A DNA stretch of 64,000 nt from CAZWRK01 sp964635875 (GTDB lineage: Bacteria; Pseudomonadota; Gammaproteobacteria; Burkholderiales; Aquaspirillaceae), in the NCBI GenBank assembly GCA_964635875.1, contig CAZWRK010000005.1, positions 13,249 to 77,248 on the forward strand, read 5' to 3'. Shown here piece after piece: positions 43,067 through 52,283 of the stretch. How positions within the stretch are numbered: the stretch's first letter is position 1; each line of letters begins with the position of its first letter. A program made the translations under genes and the position numbers. The notes below the pieces were generated by a model. The model was not told the origin of the DNA, ran no database searches, and was given only the letters and a program-made list of their open reading frames with translations.

Positions 43067-43837
43067 TTAGTGCCCGTATTCGACAACGAGCGGCGCATGA
43101 TCTGAAAATTTGCTTTCTTTGAACACTTCGGCGCGTTGCGTTGTGGCAGCTAGTTTCGGGGTCACGATTTGGTAGTCGATGCGCCAGCCCACGTTGTTTG
43201 CATAGGCTTGCCCGCGTTGGCTCCACCATGTGTAGCCGGGTTGTTCTGGTTCATGCGCGCGCCAGACATCGACCCAGCCCTGCGCCAAGACTGCGCTGAG
43301 CCATGCGCGTTCTTCGGGTAAGAATCCCGAGTTCTTTAGATTCCCTTTCCAGTTTTTTAAGTCGATTTCTTGATGGGCGATATTCCAGTCGCCGCAGATG
43401 ATGATCTCGCGGCCTTCTGCGATCAGTGCCTGTAAATGCGGCAAAAACACCTCAAGAAAACGGAATTTGACGGCTTGCCGGTCTTCCGAGCTGGAACCGG
43501 AGGGCAGGTATAAAGAAATCACACTGCAGTCGGCAAAGTCGGCGCGCAGATAACGGCCTTCTGCATCGATCCAATCAACACCCAAACCTTCTACCACTTG
43601 CACCGCAGGTTGGCGGCTATAAATCCCGACGCCGCTATAGCCTTTCTTTTCGGCACAATGAAAATAGCTATGCCAGCCTTCGGCGGTCTGGCGTAGTTCT
43701 GGAGTGAGGTCGGCGATTTGGGCTTTGAGTTCTTGGACACAGACCACGTCGGCCTGTGTTTGATTCATCCACGCAAAAAATCCCTTTTTTGCGGCAGAGC
43801 GGACACCATTCAGATTGGCGGAGATGACTTTTAACAC
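43067..43837 (-). CDS. Exodeoxyribonuclease III family (AP endonuclease)
   Basis: Mg-dependent repair nuclease of the XthA/ExoA family. The 256-residue reading starts with GTG at 43837 (MLKVISANLNGVRSAAKKGF), the family opening; a TTG at 43843 is an alternative and the longer open frame upstream is not conserved in character. Catalytic motifs are VCVQELKAQ (metal Glu), YSGVGIYSR, IICGDWNIAH (Asp and Asn), WRIDYQIV and SKFSDHAPLVVEY (Asp-His). It is divergent from pyrE. Confidence 0.92.
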   Translation of the reverse strand: MLKVISANLNGVRSAAKKGFFAWMNQTQADVVCVQELKAQIADLTPELRQTAEGWHSYFHCAEKKGYSGVGIYSRQPAVQVVEGLGVDWIDAEGRYLRADFADCSVISLYLPSGSSSEDRQAVKFRFLEVFLPHLQALIAEGREIIICGDWNIAHQEIDLKNWKGNLKNSGFLPEERAWLSAVLAQGWVDVWRAHEPEQPGYTWWSQRGQAYANNVGWRIDYQIVTPKLAATTQRAEVFKESKFSDHAPLVVEYGH

Positions 43838-43953
43838 GGTCAATACACTTTCTATAGAGAGCGAGCGTGTTGCGACGCTCGGGGGCTGGGCGGATGTCGT
43901 GCTATGCTTCGCGCCATTTTCCTGTGTTGCCATTTCAGAGAAAGGGTTCAAGC

Positions 43954-44598
43954 ATGAGCGACTTCCGCCAAGATTTTATTCGTTTTGCCGTGGAGGAAGA
44001 GGTGTTGCGCTTTGGTGAATTCACCACCAAAGCGGGCCGCCTCTCGCCTTACTTCTTTAACGCCGGTTTGTTCAATCACGGCCAAAGCCTGTTGAGCCTG
44101 TCGAAATTTTATGCGCAGGCGATTACCGCGTCGGGCGTGGCGTTCGATATGTTATTTGGCCCTGCGTATAAAGGCATTACGCTGGCGGGCGGCACCGCGA
44201 TGATGTTGGCGGCCGAGCAGGGGCGCGATGTTCCGTTTGCGTTTAACCGCAAAGAAGCCAAAGACCACGGCGAAGGCGGCACCTTAATTGGCGCGCCGTT
44301 GCAAGGCAAGGTTTTGATTATTGATGATGTGATTTCTGCGGGGACGTCGGTTCGTGAGTCGGTGAATTTGATCCGTGCTGCGGGCGCGGAACCGGCCGCG
44401 GTAGCGATTGCCTTGGATCGCATGGAGCGCGGCCAAGGCGACTTGTCGGCAGTGCAAGAAGTCGCCCGCGATTATCAAATTCCGGTGATTGCGATTGCGT
44501 CGCTGAACGACCTCTTGGGCTATCTTGCGGATTCTCCGGCACTCGCTGAAAATCTGGGCAAAGTGCAGGCCTATCGCGACCAATACGGCGTGAACTAA
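43954..44598 (+). CDS. pyrE: Orotate phosphoribosyltransferase
   Basis: Converts orotate and PRPP to OMP. The 214-residue protein has FTTKAGRLSPYFFNAGLF near residue 30, MLFGPAYKGITLAG, FNRKEAKDHGEGG (flexible catalytic loop) and the PRPP motif VLIIDDVISAGTS. The ATG at 43954 follows AAAGGG; the upstream open frame from 43867 reads poorly. It has its own terminator at 44617-44654. The xth-pyrE neighbourhood is common in proteobacteria. Confidence 0.97.
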   Translation: MSDFRQDFIRFAVEEEVLRFGEFTTKAGRLSPYFFNAGLFNHGQSLLSLSKFYAQAITASGVAFDMLFGPAYKGITLAGGTAMMLAAEQGRDVPFAFNRKEAKDHGEGGTLIGAPLQGKVLIIDDVISAGTSVRESVNLIRAAGAEPAAVAIALDRMERGQGDLSAVQEVARDYQIPVIAIASLNDLLGYLADSPALAENLGKVQAYRDQYGVN

Positions 44599-44616
44599 GC
44601 TTTTCGCTTTTAGGTC

Positions 44617-44654
44617 AAAACCGGTGCTTCGTGGTGGCGAAGTCGCCGGTTTTT
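44617..44654 (+). terminator. Intrinsic terminator after pyrE
   Basis: Compound stem: AACCGG pairs with CCGGTT and GCTTCG with CGAAGT-type bases inside it, followed by seven T. Confidence 0.85.
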
Positions 44655-44753
44655 TTGTGCATGCTGTGGTGCAAGATTGACATTCTGTGGTGATCCAGAC
44701 ACTATTCCTCTCATTATAAAACAGTCGTTTGAATTGTTGAGGAGAAACCCATC

Positions 44754-46775
44754 ATGACCGCCTACCCCCATTTGCTTGCCCCATTGGATCTTGGTTTTAC
44801 GACGCTGAAAAATCGCGTGTTGATGGGGTCGATGCATACCGGCCTCGAAGAAGCGCCCAATGGTTTTGAAAAAATGGCCGCGTTTTATGCCGAACGTGCG
44901 GCCGGTGGGGTCGGGTTGATTGTGACGGGGGGCGTTGCGCCCAATATGGCTGGACGGGTGATGGCGGGTTCCTCGGTATTGGCCGACGCGCACGAAGTGC
45001 CTCAGCATCGCATCGTGACCGATGCTGTTCATGCCGCCGGTGGCAAAATCGCGTTGCAAATTCTGCATGCCGGTCGGTATAGCTATCAGCCTGAGCCGGT
45101 GGCACCGTCTGCGTTACAAGCGCCGATTAATCCTTTCCGGCCCAAAGCATTGTCGGATGCTGAAGTTCAGCAAACGATCGCTGACTTCGCGCAGTGTGCG
45201 CGTTTGGCGCAGTCGGCGGGCTATGACGGTGTAGAGGTGATGGGATCAGAAGGCTATCTGATTAACCAATTTATTGCCCGTCGCACCAATCACCGCGATG
45301 ATCAGTGGGGCGGCAGTTTCGAAAACCGCTGCCGCTTAGCGGTAGAGATCGTGAAAGCGGTTCGTGCGGCCGTGGGTGAGCAGTTCATTATTATTTATCG
45401 GCTTTCGATGCTGGATTTGGTCGATGAGGGCAGTACCTTCGAAGAAGTGGAGCAGCTGGCGCTGTGGATCGAACAGGCGGGCGCGACCATCATCAATACC
45501 GGTATTGGGTGGCATGAAGCGCGGATTCCAACCATTGCCACACGTGTTCCGCGCGCGGGATTTGCGTGGGTGACGAAAAAGCTGATGGGCAAGGTCAAAA
45601 TTCCCCTTATTACGACTAATCGCATTAACACGCCCGAAGTCGCCGAGTCGGTTCTTGCTGACGGGTGCGCTGACATGGTGTCGATGGCGCGTCCTTTCTT
45701 GGCCGATCCGGCTTTTGTGAACAAAGCGGCCGCGCAGCAAGCCGATCAAATTAACACCTGTATTGGGTGTAATCAGGCCTGTCTTGATCATATTTTCCAA
45801 GGAAAAATCAGCGCGTGTTTGGTGAATCCGCGTGCCTGCCACGAGACCGAATTGGTCGAGCTGCCTGCAACGGCCTCTAAGCAGATTGCGGTGGTGGGCG
45901 CGGGGCCTGCGGGGTTGGCGGCGGCGACGACAGCGGCGCGGCGCGGCCATCGGGTGACATTGTTCGAATCAAGCGCGCGGATTGGTGGCCAATTTAATAT
46001 TGCCAAGCAAGTCCCAGGCAAAGAAGAGTTTGAAGAAACCCTGCGTTATTTCCAGCGTCAGATTGAGTTAACCGGCGTCCAGTTGGCACTGAATCAGCGC
46101 GTGACGGCAGCGGATTTGGCTGCTTTTGATGAGGTGATCATCGCCACGGGAATTGTGCCGCGTCAGGTCGCGATTGAAGGGATTGAGCATCCTAAAGTGC
46201 TCAGCTATTTGGATGTTTTGCGTGATCATCGGCCAGTGGGTGCGCGCGTTGCGGTGATTGGTGCAGGGGGCATTGGCTTTGATGTCGCCGAGTATTTAAC
46301 GCATGAAGGCGTGTCGAGTAGCCTTGAACCGGCGGCGTTTATGCGTGAGTGGGGGGTGAATATGGCGTTGGATAGCGCGGGCGGCTTGGCTCCACAAGGC
46401 CCGCAACCGCATCGCAGTCCGCGCCAGATTTATCTCTTGCAGCGCAAGTCGAGCAAAGTCGGTGATGGCTTGGGGAAAACGACCGGCTGGGCGCATCGTC
46501 AGAGCTTGAAGGCGAAGGGGGTGGAGATGCTTGCCGGTGTGCGCTACCTCAAAATTGATGATGCGGGCTTGCATATTACGGTCGATGGTCAGGCGCAGTT
46601 GCTTGAAGTCGATCAGGTGATTATTTGCGCGGGGCAAGAGCCGTTGCGTGAGCTGCAACAACCGTTGTTGGCGCTAGGCAAGCCTGTGCATCTGATTGGC
46701 GGCGCAGATGTGGCGAGCGAGCTGGATGCGAAGCGGGCGATCGATCAGGGTACACGGTTAGCATTGACGATCTAA
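44754..46775 (+). CDS. fadH: 2,4-dienoyl-CoA reductase (NADPH)
   Basis: FMN, FAD and 4Fe-4S enzyme that reduces dienoyl-CoA in unsaturated fatty acid oxidation. The 673-residue protein has an N-terminal old-yellow-enzyme barrel (LGFTTLKNRVLMGSMHTGLE, LQILHAGRY, NQFIARRTNHRDDQWGGS), the cysteine cluster CIGCNQACLDHIF...CLVNPRAC, and a C-terminal FAD/NADPH domain (VVGAGPAGLAAATTAARRGH, AVIGAGGIGFDVAEYL). The ATG follows GAGGAG. A perfect TTGACA lies at 44677, but no good -10 was found. A bidirectional terminator follows. Confidence 0.96.
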   Translation: MTAYPHLLAPLDLGFTTLKNRVLMGSMHTGLEEAPNGFEKMAAFYAERAAGGVGLIVTGGVAPNMAGRVMAGSSVLADAHEVPQHRIVTDAVHAAGGKIALQILHAGRYSYQPEPVAPSALQAPINPFRPKALSDAEVQQTIADFAQCARLAQSAGYDGVEVMGSEGYLINQFIARRTNHRDDQWGGSFENRCRLAVEIVKAVRAAVGEQFIIIYRLSMLDLVDEGSTFEEVEQLALWIEQAGATIINTGIGWHEARIPTIATRVPRAGFAWVTKKLMGKVKIPLITTNRINTPEVAESVLADGCADMVSMARPFLADPAFVNKAAAQQADQINTCIGCNQACLDHIFQGKISACLVNPRACHETELVELPATASKQIAVVGAGPAGLAAATTAARRGHRVTLFESSARIGGQFNIAKQVPGKEEFEETLRYFQRQIELTGVQLALNQRVTAADLAAFDEVIIATGIVPRQVAIEGIEHPKVLSYLDVLRDHRPVGARVAVIGAGGIGFDVAEYLTHEGVSSSLEPAAFMREWGVNMALDSAGGLAPQGPQPHRSPRQIYLLQRKSSKVGDGLGKTTGWAHRQSLKAKGVEMLAGVRYLKIDDAGLHITVDGQAQLLEVDQVIICAGQEPLRELQQPLLALGKPVHLIGGADVASELDAKRAIDQGTRLALTI

Positions 46776-46802
46776 GTATTTTGATGGGGTGTGACCCATA
46801 CG

Positions 46803-46834
46803 AAAACAGCGCCTTCTCGGCGCTGTTTTTTTGT
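46803..46834. terminator. Bidirectional intrinsic terminator
   Basis: A perfect 9-bp stem, AACAGCGCC (46805-46813)/GGCGCTGTT (46819-46827), with a 5-nt loop, T run after it and A run before it. It separates converging fadH and the GGDEF-EAL gene. Confidence 0.9.
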
Positions 46835-46851
46835 TCAAGGATGGCGGTGCA

Positions 46852-49530
46852 CTAAATCGTGTCGGCATCCAGCGTTTCAAGCTGGTATTCGCGTAGCCAG
46901 TCTTGGGTTTGGCGGGCGGGCATTGGCCGTGAGAAGTGATAGCCTTGCAAGACATGGCAGCCTTGTTCCGAAAGCTTGTTCGCTTGTTCGAGCGTTTCGA
47001 CACCTTCTGCAGTCACGCTCAGTTTAAGCTTGGCGCTAATCGCAATAATGGCCTCGATAATGGCGGCATCATCGGGGTCTGTCAGCAAATCACGGACAAA
47101 ACTTTGGTCAATTTTAATGGTGTCGAACGGGAAGCGCCGCAGATACGACAGACTGGAATAGCCGGTTCCAAAGTCATCCATCGACAATTTAACGCCAAGC
47201 GTTTTGAGCCGTCGGCAGGTGTCGACCACTTCGTCCCCGTCTTCGATTAACACGCTTTCGGTGATTTCGAGTTCGAGGTAGCGCGCAGGCAAGCCCGATT
47301 CGAGCAGCGCATTGGCAACTACAGACGCCAAGTTAGACTGTCGGAATTGCACGGTCGAGAGGTTGACGGCGATGACAAGGTCGGCGTGGCCGCTGTCGTG
47401 CAGTTTGCGGCCAAATTCGCAGGCGCGGCGCAAAATCCATTCGCCAATTGAAATGATGAGGCCGGTTTCTTCGGCGACGGGAATAAATCGCGCGGGAGAG
47501 ACCATTCCTAAGGTGGGGTGCTTCCAGCGTACGAGGGTTTCGAGTGTGACAACATGACCGTGTTGGGCGTGAACGAGGGGTTGGAAGTACAGTTCGATTT
47601 CGTGGCGCTTGAGGGCTTGGCGGAGATAGTTTTCGAGCTCCATCCGCTCTTGTACGCGGTCGTTCATTTCGGCGGCAAAGAAGCGATAGTGATTGCGACC
47701 GGCTTTTTTGGCGGAGTACATGGCGGTATCGGCATGGCGCAGTAGCGTGCCAAGGTCGGTGCCATCTTCGGGATACATGGCGACCCCGATACTGGCTGTA
47801 ATCGACAGTTCGTGGCCTTGAATGGTGAAGGGCGTGCTGAAAGAGGTCAAAATACCCTCGATTTGTCGTGCAGTCAGAGATTCACTCTGGTTGCGCGTTA
47901 GTAACACGACAAATTCATCGCCTCCTTGCCGACTGACAATATCGTGCTCGCTCAGCGTGGCTTTAAGGCGTGTGGCGACTTCAATCAGCAGGTGATCGCC
48001 GATTTCATGTCCCAAGGAGTCATTGACGTTTTTGAAGTGATCAAGATCGATAAACAGCAAGGCTAATGGGCAGGTGTTCCCGAGATTGTCTGCGACGGCC
48101 GCCGCTAGCTGGCGGGAGAGCAGGGTTCGATTGGGGAGGTCGGTCAGCGCATCGTGTTCGGCCATATGGCGAATACGTTCTTCATTGCGTTTGCGCGCAG
48201 AAATATCGCGCCCAACACCCGCAATTCCAACAATGTTGCCGTGTTCATCGAGAACGGGGGCGCGAAGAAATTCGATGGTTTTTTCTTCGCCAGTATGAAG
48301 GGTGATCGAGACTTCTTCGCTTTGCGCGATGCCGTCTTGAAGCAGTTGCTGATCGCTGAGGTTCATTTGTGCAATATTGTCATCCGGCCAGATATCGCAC
48401 GCTCGTTTTCCTAAAATATCGTCTTTATGTTTGCCGACAATATCGGCAAATGCTTGGTTGACAGCGGTATAACGTGTGTATTGATCTTTGATCCATGCTT
48501 GATCAGGAATGCTATCCAGCAGGGCACGCAGGCGAGAGGCGTGCTCGGTGGCGCTTTGGCTCATCATTGTGGCCATGGCCTCTGCATCACGATAGCGGCG
48601 CTGCCAGATGCTGAGCAGAACCAAAAATGCAGCGACCAGACCGATGGTAGAAAATCCGTAGATCACGGCTTTAGTATTCCATTCTTTGAGGATGTTGCTT
48701 TTGGCGCGGCCCGCAATAATCACCAGCGGTAAGCCCTCTACACGGCGAAAGCTCATCATCCGTTCAATGCCATCAAAAGGCGAAACGGCCTCGTAGCTCT
48801 TTTCTCTTAATCCACTTTGAAGAAATTTTTGTAGGCTGATGCCATGTGAGGTTTGCCCGGTTTGGCTGGGCAAGCTCGGAAGCCGTGCAATCATGCGTGC
48901 ATTGAGATCGTAGACGCCAATTAAATCTCCTGTATCCAGATCAATATTGCCCAGCACTTTTTCAAAGTGCTCTTGGTTAATCGCCGCTTGAACGAGACCG
49001 GCGAAACTGCCATCGGGTCGCGTGATTCGCCGACTCAGGGTAAAGACCCAATTATGTGTGAGCCGCGCAAAAATAGGCTCAGATAAGACCAGTTCGGCAT
49101 CGGGGTTGTTTTGCTGCTGTAGAAAATAGGCGCGGTCGCCAACATTGATGGGGGAGATGATGCCGCTCGCATCAAAACGAAAATTGCCGCGCTCTGTCAC
49201 CGCGCGCAGGCTTTGCGATTCTGGAATGCGCTCTAAATGGCGACTCAAAATGTAGTTGGTCGCATTGAGATTGCTGTGAGGGTCGAGCATTGCGGGGGTG
49301 ATGTCATTGACTGCTTCTTTGAGCGTGATATCAATTTTGCCGACACTGCCGAGAATTTGCCCTTCTAAAACTCTGGATAAATTTAAACTGTGGCGACGGG
49401 CAAATTCAATCTCACGCTCGCGAGAAGTCGTCAGTTCAATGGCTTGCATCACAACAAAGCTACTGAGGAACAGTAGGGTAATAACGACAAAAAGAAACTG
49501 TTTGGCAGAGAGGCCGAGAGTCTTATTCAT
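46852..49530 (-). CDS. Membrane PAS-GGDEF-EAL protein with periplasmic Cache sensor
   Basis: An 892-residue c-di-GMP turnover protein. The ATG at 49530 follows AAGG at usual distance; the open frame further upstream is AT-rich non-coding. TM1 (about 11-32), a periplasmic Cache-like domain, TM2 (about 290-311), PAS (about 335-455), GGDEF (about 465-625) with an intact GGDEF in SRQGGDEFVVLL, and EAL (about 640-885) with LETLVRWKHP in place of EALLRW, then LELEITESVL, MDDFGTGYSSLSYL, IKIDQSFVRDL and TAEGVETLEQ. Both domains keep their key acidic residues, so either activity is possible. Cache and PAS provide two sensory inputs. Confidence 0.93.
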   Translation of the reverse strand: MNKTLGLSAKQFLFVVITLLFLSSFVVMQAIELTTSREREIEFARRHSLNLSRVLEGQILGSVGKIDITLKEAVNDITPAMLDPHSNLNATNYILSRHLERIPESQSLRAVTERGNFRFDASGIISPINVGDRAYFLQQQNNPDAELVLSEPIFARLTHNWVFTLSRRITRPDGSFAGLVQAAINQEHFEKVLGNIDLDTGDLIGVYDLNARMIARLPSLPSQTGQTSHGISLQKFLQSGLREKSYEAVSPFDGIERMMSFRRVEGLPLVIIAGRAKSNILKEWNTKAVIYGFSTIGLVAAFLVLLSIWQRRYRDAEAMATMMSQSATEHASRLRALLDSIPDQAWIKDQYTRYTAVNQAFADIVGKHKDDILGKRACDIWPDDNIAQMNLSDQQLLQDGIAQSEEVSITLHTGEEKTIEFLRAPVLDEHGNIVGIAGVGRDISARKRNEERIRHMAEHDALTDLPNRTLLSRQLAAAVADNLGNTCPLALLFIDLDHFKNVNDSLGHEIGDHLLIEVATRLKATLSEHDIVSRQGGDEFVVLLTRNQSESLTARQIEGILTSFSTPFTIQGHELSITASIGVAMYPEDGTDLGTLLRHADTAMYSAKKAGRNHYRFFAAEMNDRVQERMELENYLRQALKRHEIELYFQPLVHAQHGHVVTLETLVRWKHPTLGMVSPARFIPVAEETGLIISIGEWILRRACEFGRKLHDSGHADLVIAVNLSTVQFRQSNLASVVANALLESGLPARYLELEITESVLIEDGDEVVDTCRRLKTLGVKLSMDDFGTGYSSLSYLRRFPFDTIKIDQSFVRDLLTDPDDAAIIEAIIAISAKLKLSVTAEGVETLEQANKLSEQGCHVLQGYHFSRPMPARQTQDWLREYQLETLDADTI

Positions 49531-50186
49531 ATGAAGTGACCTTGCTGCAGGTAAACATGACGTATGCTGATCATTAAAAATGACTACGTAATTATTGGTT
49601 AATCTGCTATTTGCGTAGAATATCTTGCAGGGTACCGATACTGTTTGTGGCAAGTCAATTATTCATAAATATGCGGCTATTCATTTTCGTGAAATGGCTT
49701 GATATTGCTTTACGCCAAAATAAAGTCCATGGCGAATATAATATTCTTAATGTAATCGTTTTAAAAAAATGGCTTAAATGTATATTTGGCGGCTTTACTC
49801 GCAGGATCGTTTTTTTAACGAGGTGAATGGTCGGTCAAACTTTGTGCAGATATAGATGGCACAATACATCCTGTGAAACAGAGATTTATTCTGCGGGTTT
49901 TGGTTTTTCAGGGAACACATACCGTTTTTATCAAAAAATAATCAAAGCAGAGATTGCGGATTGATTCGGTTGAATGTTTTATGTAAAAATCATATTTTGT
50001 GATTTCGCCCTGCAATAAAAATGTGGTCATTGCTAAGGTAAGGTGAATAAGTTTTTGATTTATTGCGATGTTTCTGCCGCGTTGTAATCCTCAAATCGAG
50101 TGTCCATGCTCTTTTCTGTTCGAGGATTCGCTATATACAAGTCAGAAGAGCGCATTCCACTTTGATTAAAAAAATAGGATGGAACG
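49531..50186. other. AT-rich intergenic region without a recognisable gene
   Basis: A 656-bp stretch between the divergent GGDEF-EAL and chemoreceptor genes, visibly richer in A+T than its surroundings. It includes the perfect palindrome GAATATAATATTC near 49735-49747 and several T runs. No open frame with a ribosome-binding site, RNA gene, sigma-28 promoter or repeat array was found. It probably holds the two promoters and their control sites. Confidence 0.6.
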
Positions 50187-52121
50187 ATGACGCTACGCAA
50201 ACGCTTTGCAGTGTATGTTTCTGCGCTGATCGTGCTGACAGTTTTGACAGGCACGGTCTTTTTTTCATTCATAGAAACTGCTCGCATCAAAGAAGAAATT
50301 ATGGGGCGGTCAAAGCAGCAAATTGCCACCACGCTTCAAGTGCTTTCTGTGACGGATGCTTTAGTGAGCGAGCAAGTTAAAAGCTCGATGCGGCTTCTCA
50401 TTGAGCGTGGTCAATCGCTGGGCCAAGCCTCGCTAGGTGAGGGGGTCACCGTGAAGGATAAAACCGTTCCGAATTTGCTGTTTGGTCACCAGCCTCAAGC
50501 GATGGATTACCAATTAGTGGATGGCGTCACAAAAATTGCCGGAGGCACGGCTACGCTTTTTGTAAAAAGTGGCGAGGAATTTGTCCGTATTGCAACCAAT
50601 GTAAAAAAGGGCGATGAGCGTGCAATTGGCACGATCCTTGACCCGAATGGCAAAGCCATTGCCGCGCTGCGAAATGGAAAGGCTTTTTATGGGTTAGTCG
50701 ATATTTTGGGCAATCCATTTTTGACCGGCTATGAGCCTATCCTCGATGCCAATGGTCAAACGATTGGCGTATGGTATGTCGGTTATAAAATTGACATGGC
50801 AGCGGTTAAAGACATTGTGAATAAAAGCCGTTTGTTAGACTCCGGCTTTATGGCCATTTTGGATTACCAGAGCAAAGTGAGATTTCGCTCTGAGCATATT
50901 AACGACGCCCAAGTGAGCGCGCTCATTCAAGACCACGCGGGCTGGGAGGTGACCCAACATCAATTTGATAAATGGGGCTTTTCTGTCGTCGCGGCGTATC
51001 CACAGGCAGAAGCTGCACATATTGTGCGAGAGCGTGCAATTGTGATTACCGTTGCGGGCCTGGTGGCGTGCGTGGTCATTATTGGTTTAATGGTTTCGTT
51101 GCTGGGGCGCTTAGTCTTAAAGCCTTTGGGCGGAGAACCCGATCATGCGATGGCTGCCGTCAGTCAGATTGCGCGCGGCGATCTGACGCAGCCACTTTTG
51201 CCTGCTGAATCTCATGGTGCTGTGAACTTGTTAACCGCAATGTCGAGCATGCAGCGCAAACTGACAGAGGTTTTTCAGAACATCAATACGATGGCGGGTT
51301 CGTTGTCGCACGGTGCAAAAGAGGTCGCCAATACTGCGCGTGAAATTGGGATTGCGTCGTCTAACCAAGCGCAAGCGACTTGTGCTTCTGCTGCCTCGAT
51401 TGAAGAGCTGAAAACGAGCATGAGTGATATCTCGCACACCGTGATGCACACCGAGGAAAATTCGCACCAAACCGCGAAATTGGCCGAAGATGGCGCAAAA
51501 TTAGTGCAAGAAACCGCCACCGAGATGGATTTAATCTCGCAAACAGTGAGCCAGTCTACGACGCAAATCCAAACCTTGCTGCAGCACTCACAAGAAATTG
51601 GCGGTGTGGCCAATGTGATTAAAGAAATTGCTGACCAAACGAATCTGCTCGCGTTAAATGCGGCCATTGAGGCGGCGCGCGCAGGCGAGCAAGGTCGAGG
51701 ATTTGCCGTCGTTGCGGATGAGGTCCGTAAGCTCGCGCAGCGCACAGCGGGGGCCACAACCGAAATTGATCGCATGATCGAAACGATTCAGCTTGAAACG
51801 TATTCGGCAGTTGAAGCGATGGCGGCGGTTACACCGCAGGTTGAAAAAGGCGTATCACGCGCCCAGTCTGCGTCGGTCATGTTGACGGAAATTCATCGCC
51901 AAGCCTTGGACTCCTTGAAGAAGGTTCGCGATGTCGCTGCGATGACGTGCGCGCAAGTCAGTACCGCGACGGATATTGCGCACCACGTGGGGTATATCGC
52001 AACCATGGCGGAACAAACGAACGCCTCTACGCAAAATAATGTAGTGGCGGCAGAGCAACTGGATGCTTTAGCGCACGACTTAAGACAGGCTATTTCGTTT
52101 TTCCGTGTTTCGTGTGCTTAA
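50187..52121 (+). CDS. Methyl-accepting chemotaxis protein with periplasmic Cache domain
   Basis: A 644-residue transmembrane chemoreceptor. TM1 (about 7-29), a single-Cache type sensor (Cache_3/Cache_2 style, with FVRIATNVKKGDERAIGT, LVDILGNPFLTGYEPI and IGVWYVGYKIDM), TM2 (about 284-306), HAMP, and the cytoplasmic signalling hairpin tip IKEIADQTNLLALNAAIEA followed by EQGRGFAVVADEVRKLAQRT. The tip binds CheA and CheW. No che gene is in this window. ATG 50187 follows AGGA. A strong terminator follows. Confidence 0.94.
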   Translation: MTLRKRFAVYVSALIVLTVLTGTVFFSFIETARIKEEIMGRSKQQIATTLQVLSVTDALVSEQVKSSMRLLIERGQSLGQASLGEGVTVKDKTVPNLLFGHQPQAMDYQLVDGVTKIAGGTATLFVKSGEEFVRIATNVKKGDERAIGTILDPNGKAIAALRNGKAFYGLVDILGNPFLTGYEPILDANGQTIGVWYVGYKIDMAAVKDIVNKSRLLDSGFMAILDYQSKVRFRSEHINDAQVSALIQDHAGWEVTQHQFDKWGFSVVAAYPQAEAAHIVRERAIVITVAGLVACVVIIGLMVSLLGRLVLKPLGGEPDHAMAAVSQIARGDLTQPLLPAESHGAVNLLTAMSSMQRKLTEVFQNINTMAGSLSHGAKEVANTAREIGIASSNQAQATCASAASIEELKTSMSDISHTVMHTEENSHQTAKLAEDGAKLVQETATEMDLISQTVSQSTTQIQTLLQHSQEIGGVANVIKEIADQTNLLALNAAIEAARAGEQGRGFAVVADEVRKLAQRTAGATTEIDRMIETIQLETYSAVEAMAAVTPQVEKGVSRAQSASVMLTEIHRQALDSLKKVRDVAAMTCAQVSTATDIAHHVGYIATMAEQTNASTQNNVVAAEQLDALAHDLRQAISFFRVSCA

Positions 52122-52150
52122 TCGCAGATAAATCGACTGCTTTCGCACAA

Positions 52151-52192
52151 AAAACCGCTGGTTGCAGGCTGATGCAATGAGCGGTTTTTTTG
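52151..52192 (+). terminator. Intrinsic terminator after the chemoreceptor gene
   Basis: AAACCGCT (52152-52159) pairs with AGCGGTTT (52180-52187); an inner TTGCA/TGCAA extends the stem; a T run follows. Confidence 0.9.
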
Positions 52193-52283
52193 TTTCTGAG
52201 CTGAAAAGAGAGTGCGAAAATCAAAGAAATATCGCAGTTGGCGTTGATCAAGCCATATTGGTTTTTTAAGACAGGGGGCAGGG

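Noticed and set aside
49611..49826. 71-codon frame in the AT-rich intergenic region
   Set aside because: TTG start, no ribosome-binding site, hydrophobic/Lys-rich composition expected from AT-rich non-coding DNA.
49900..50186. Sigma-28 (flagellar) promoter for the chemoreceptor
   Set aside because: TAAA-like and CGATAA-like words were sought, but none had the right spacing.
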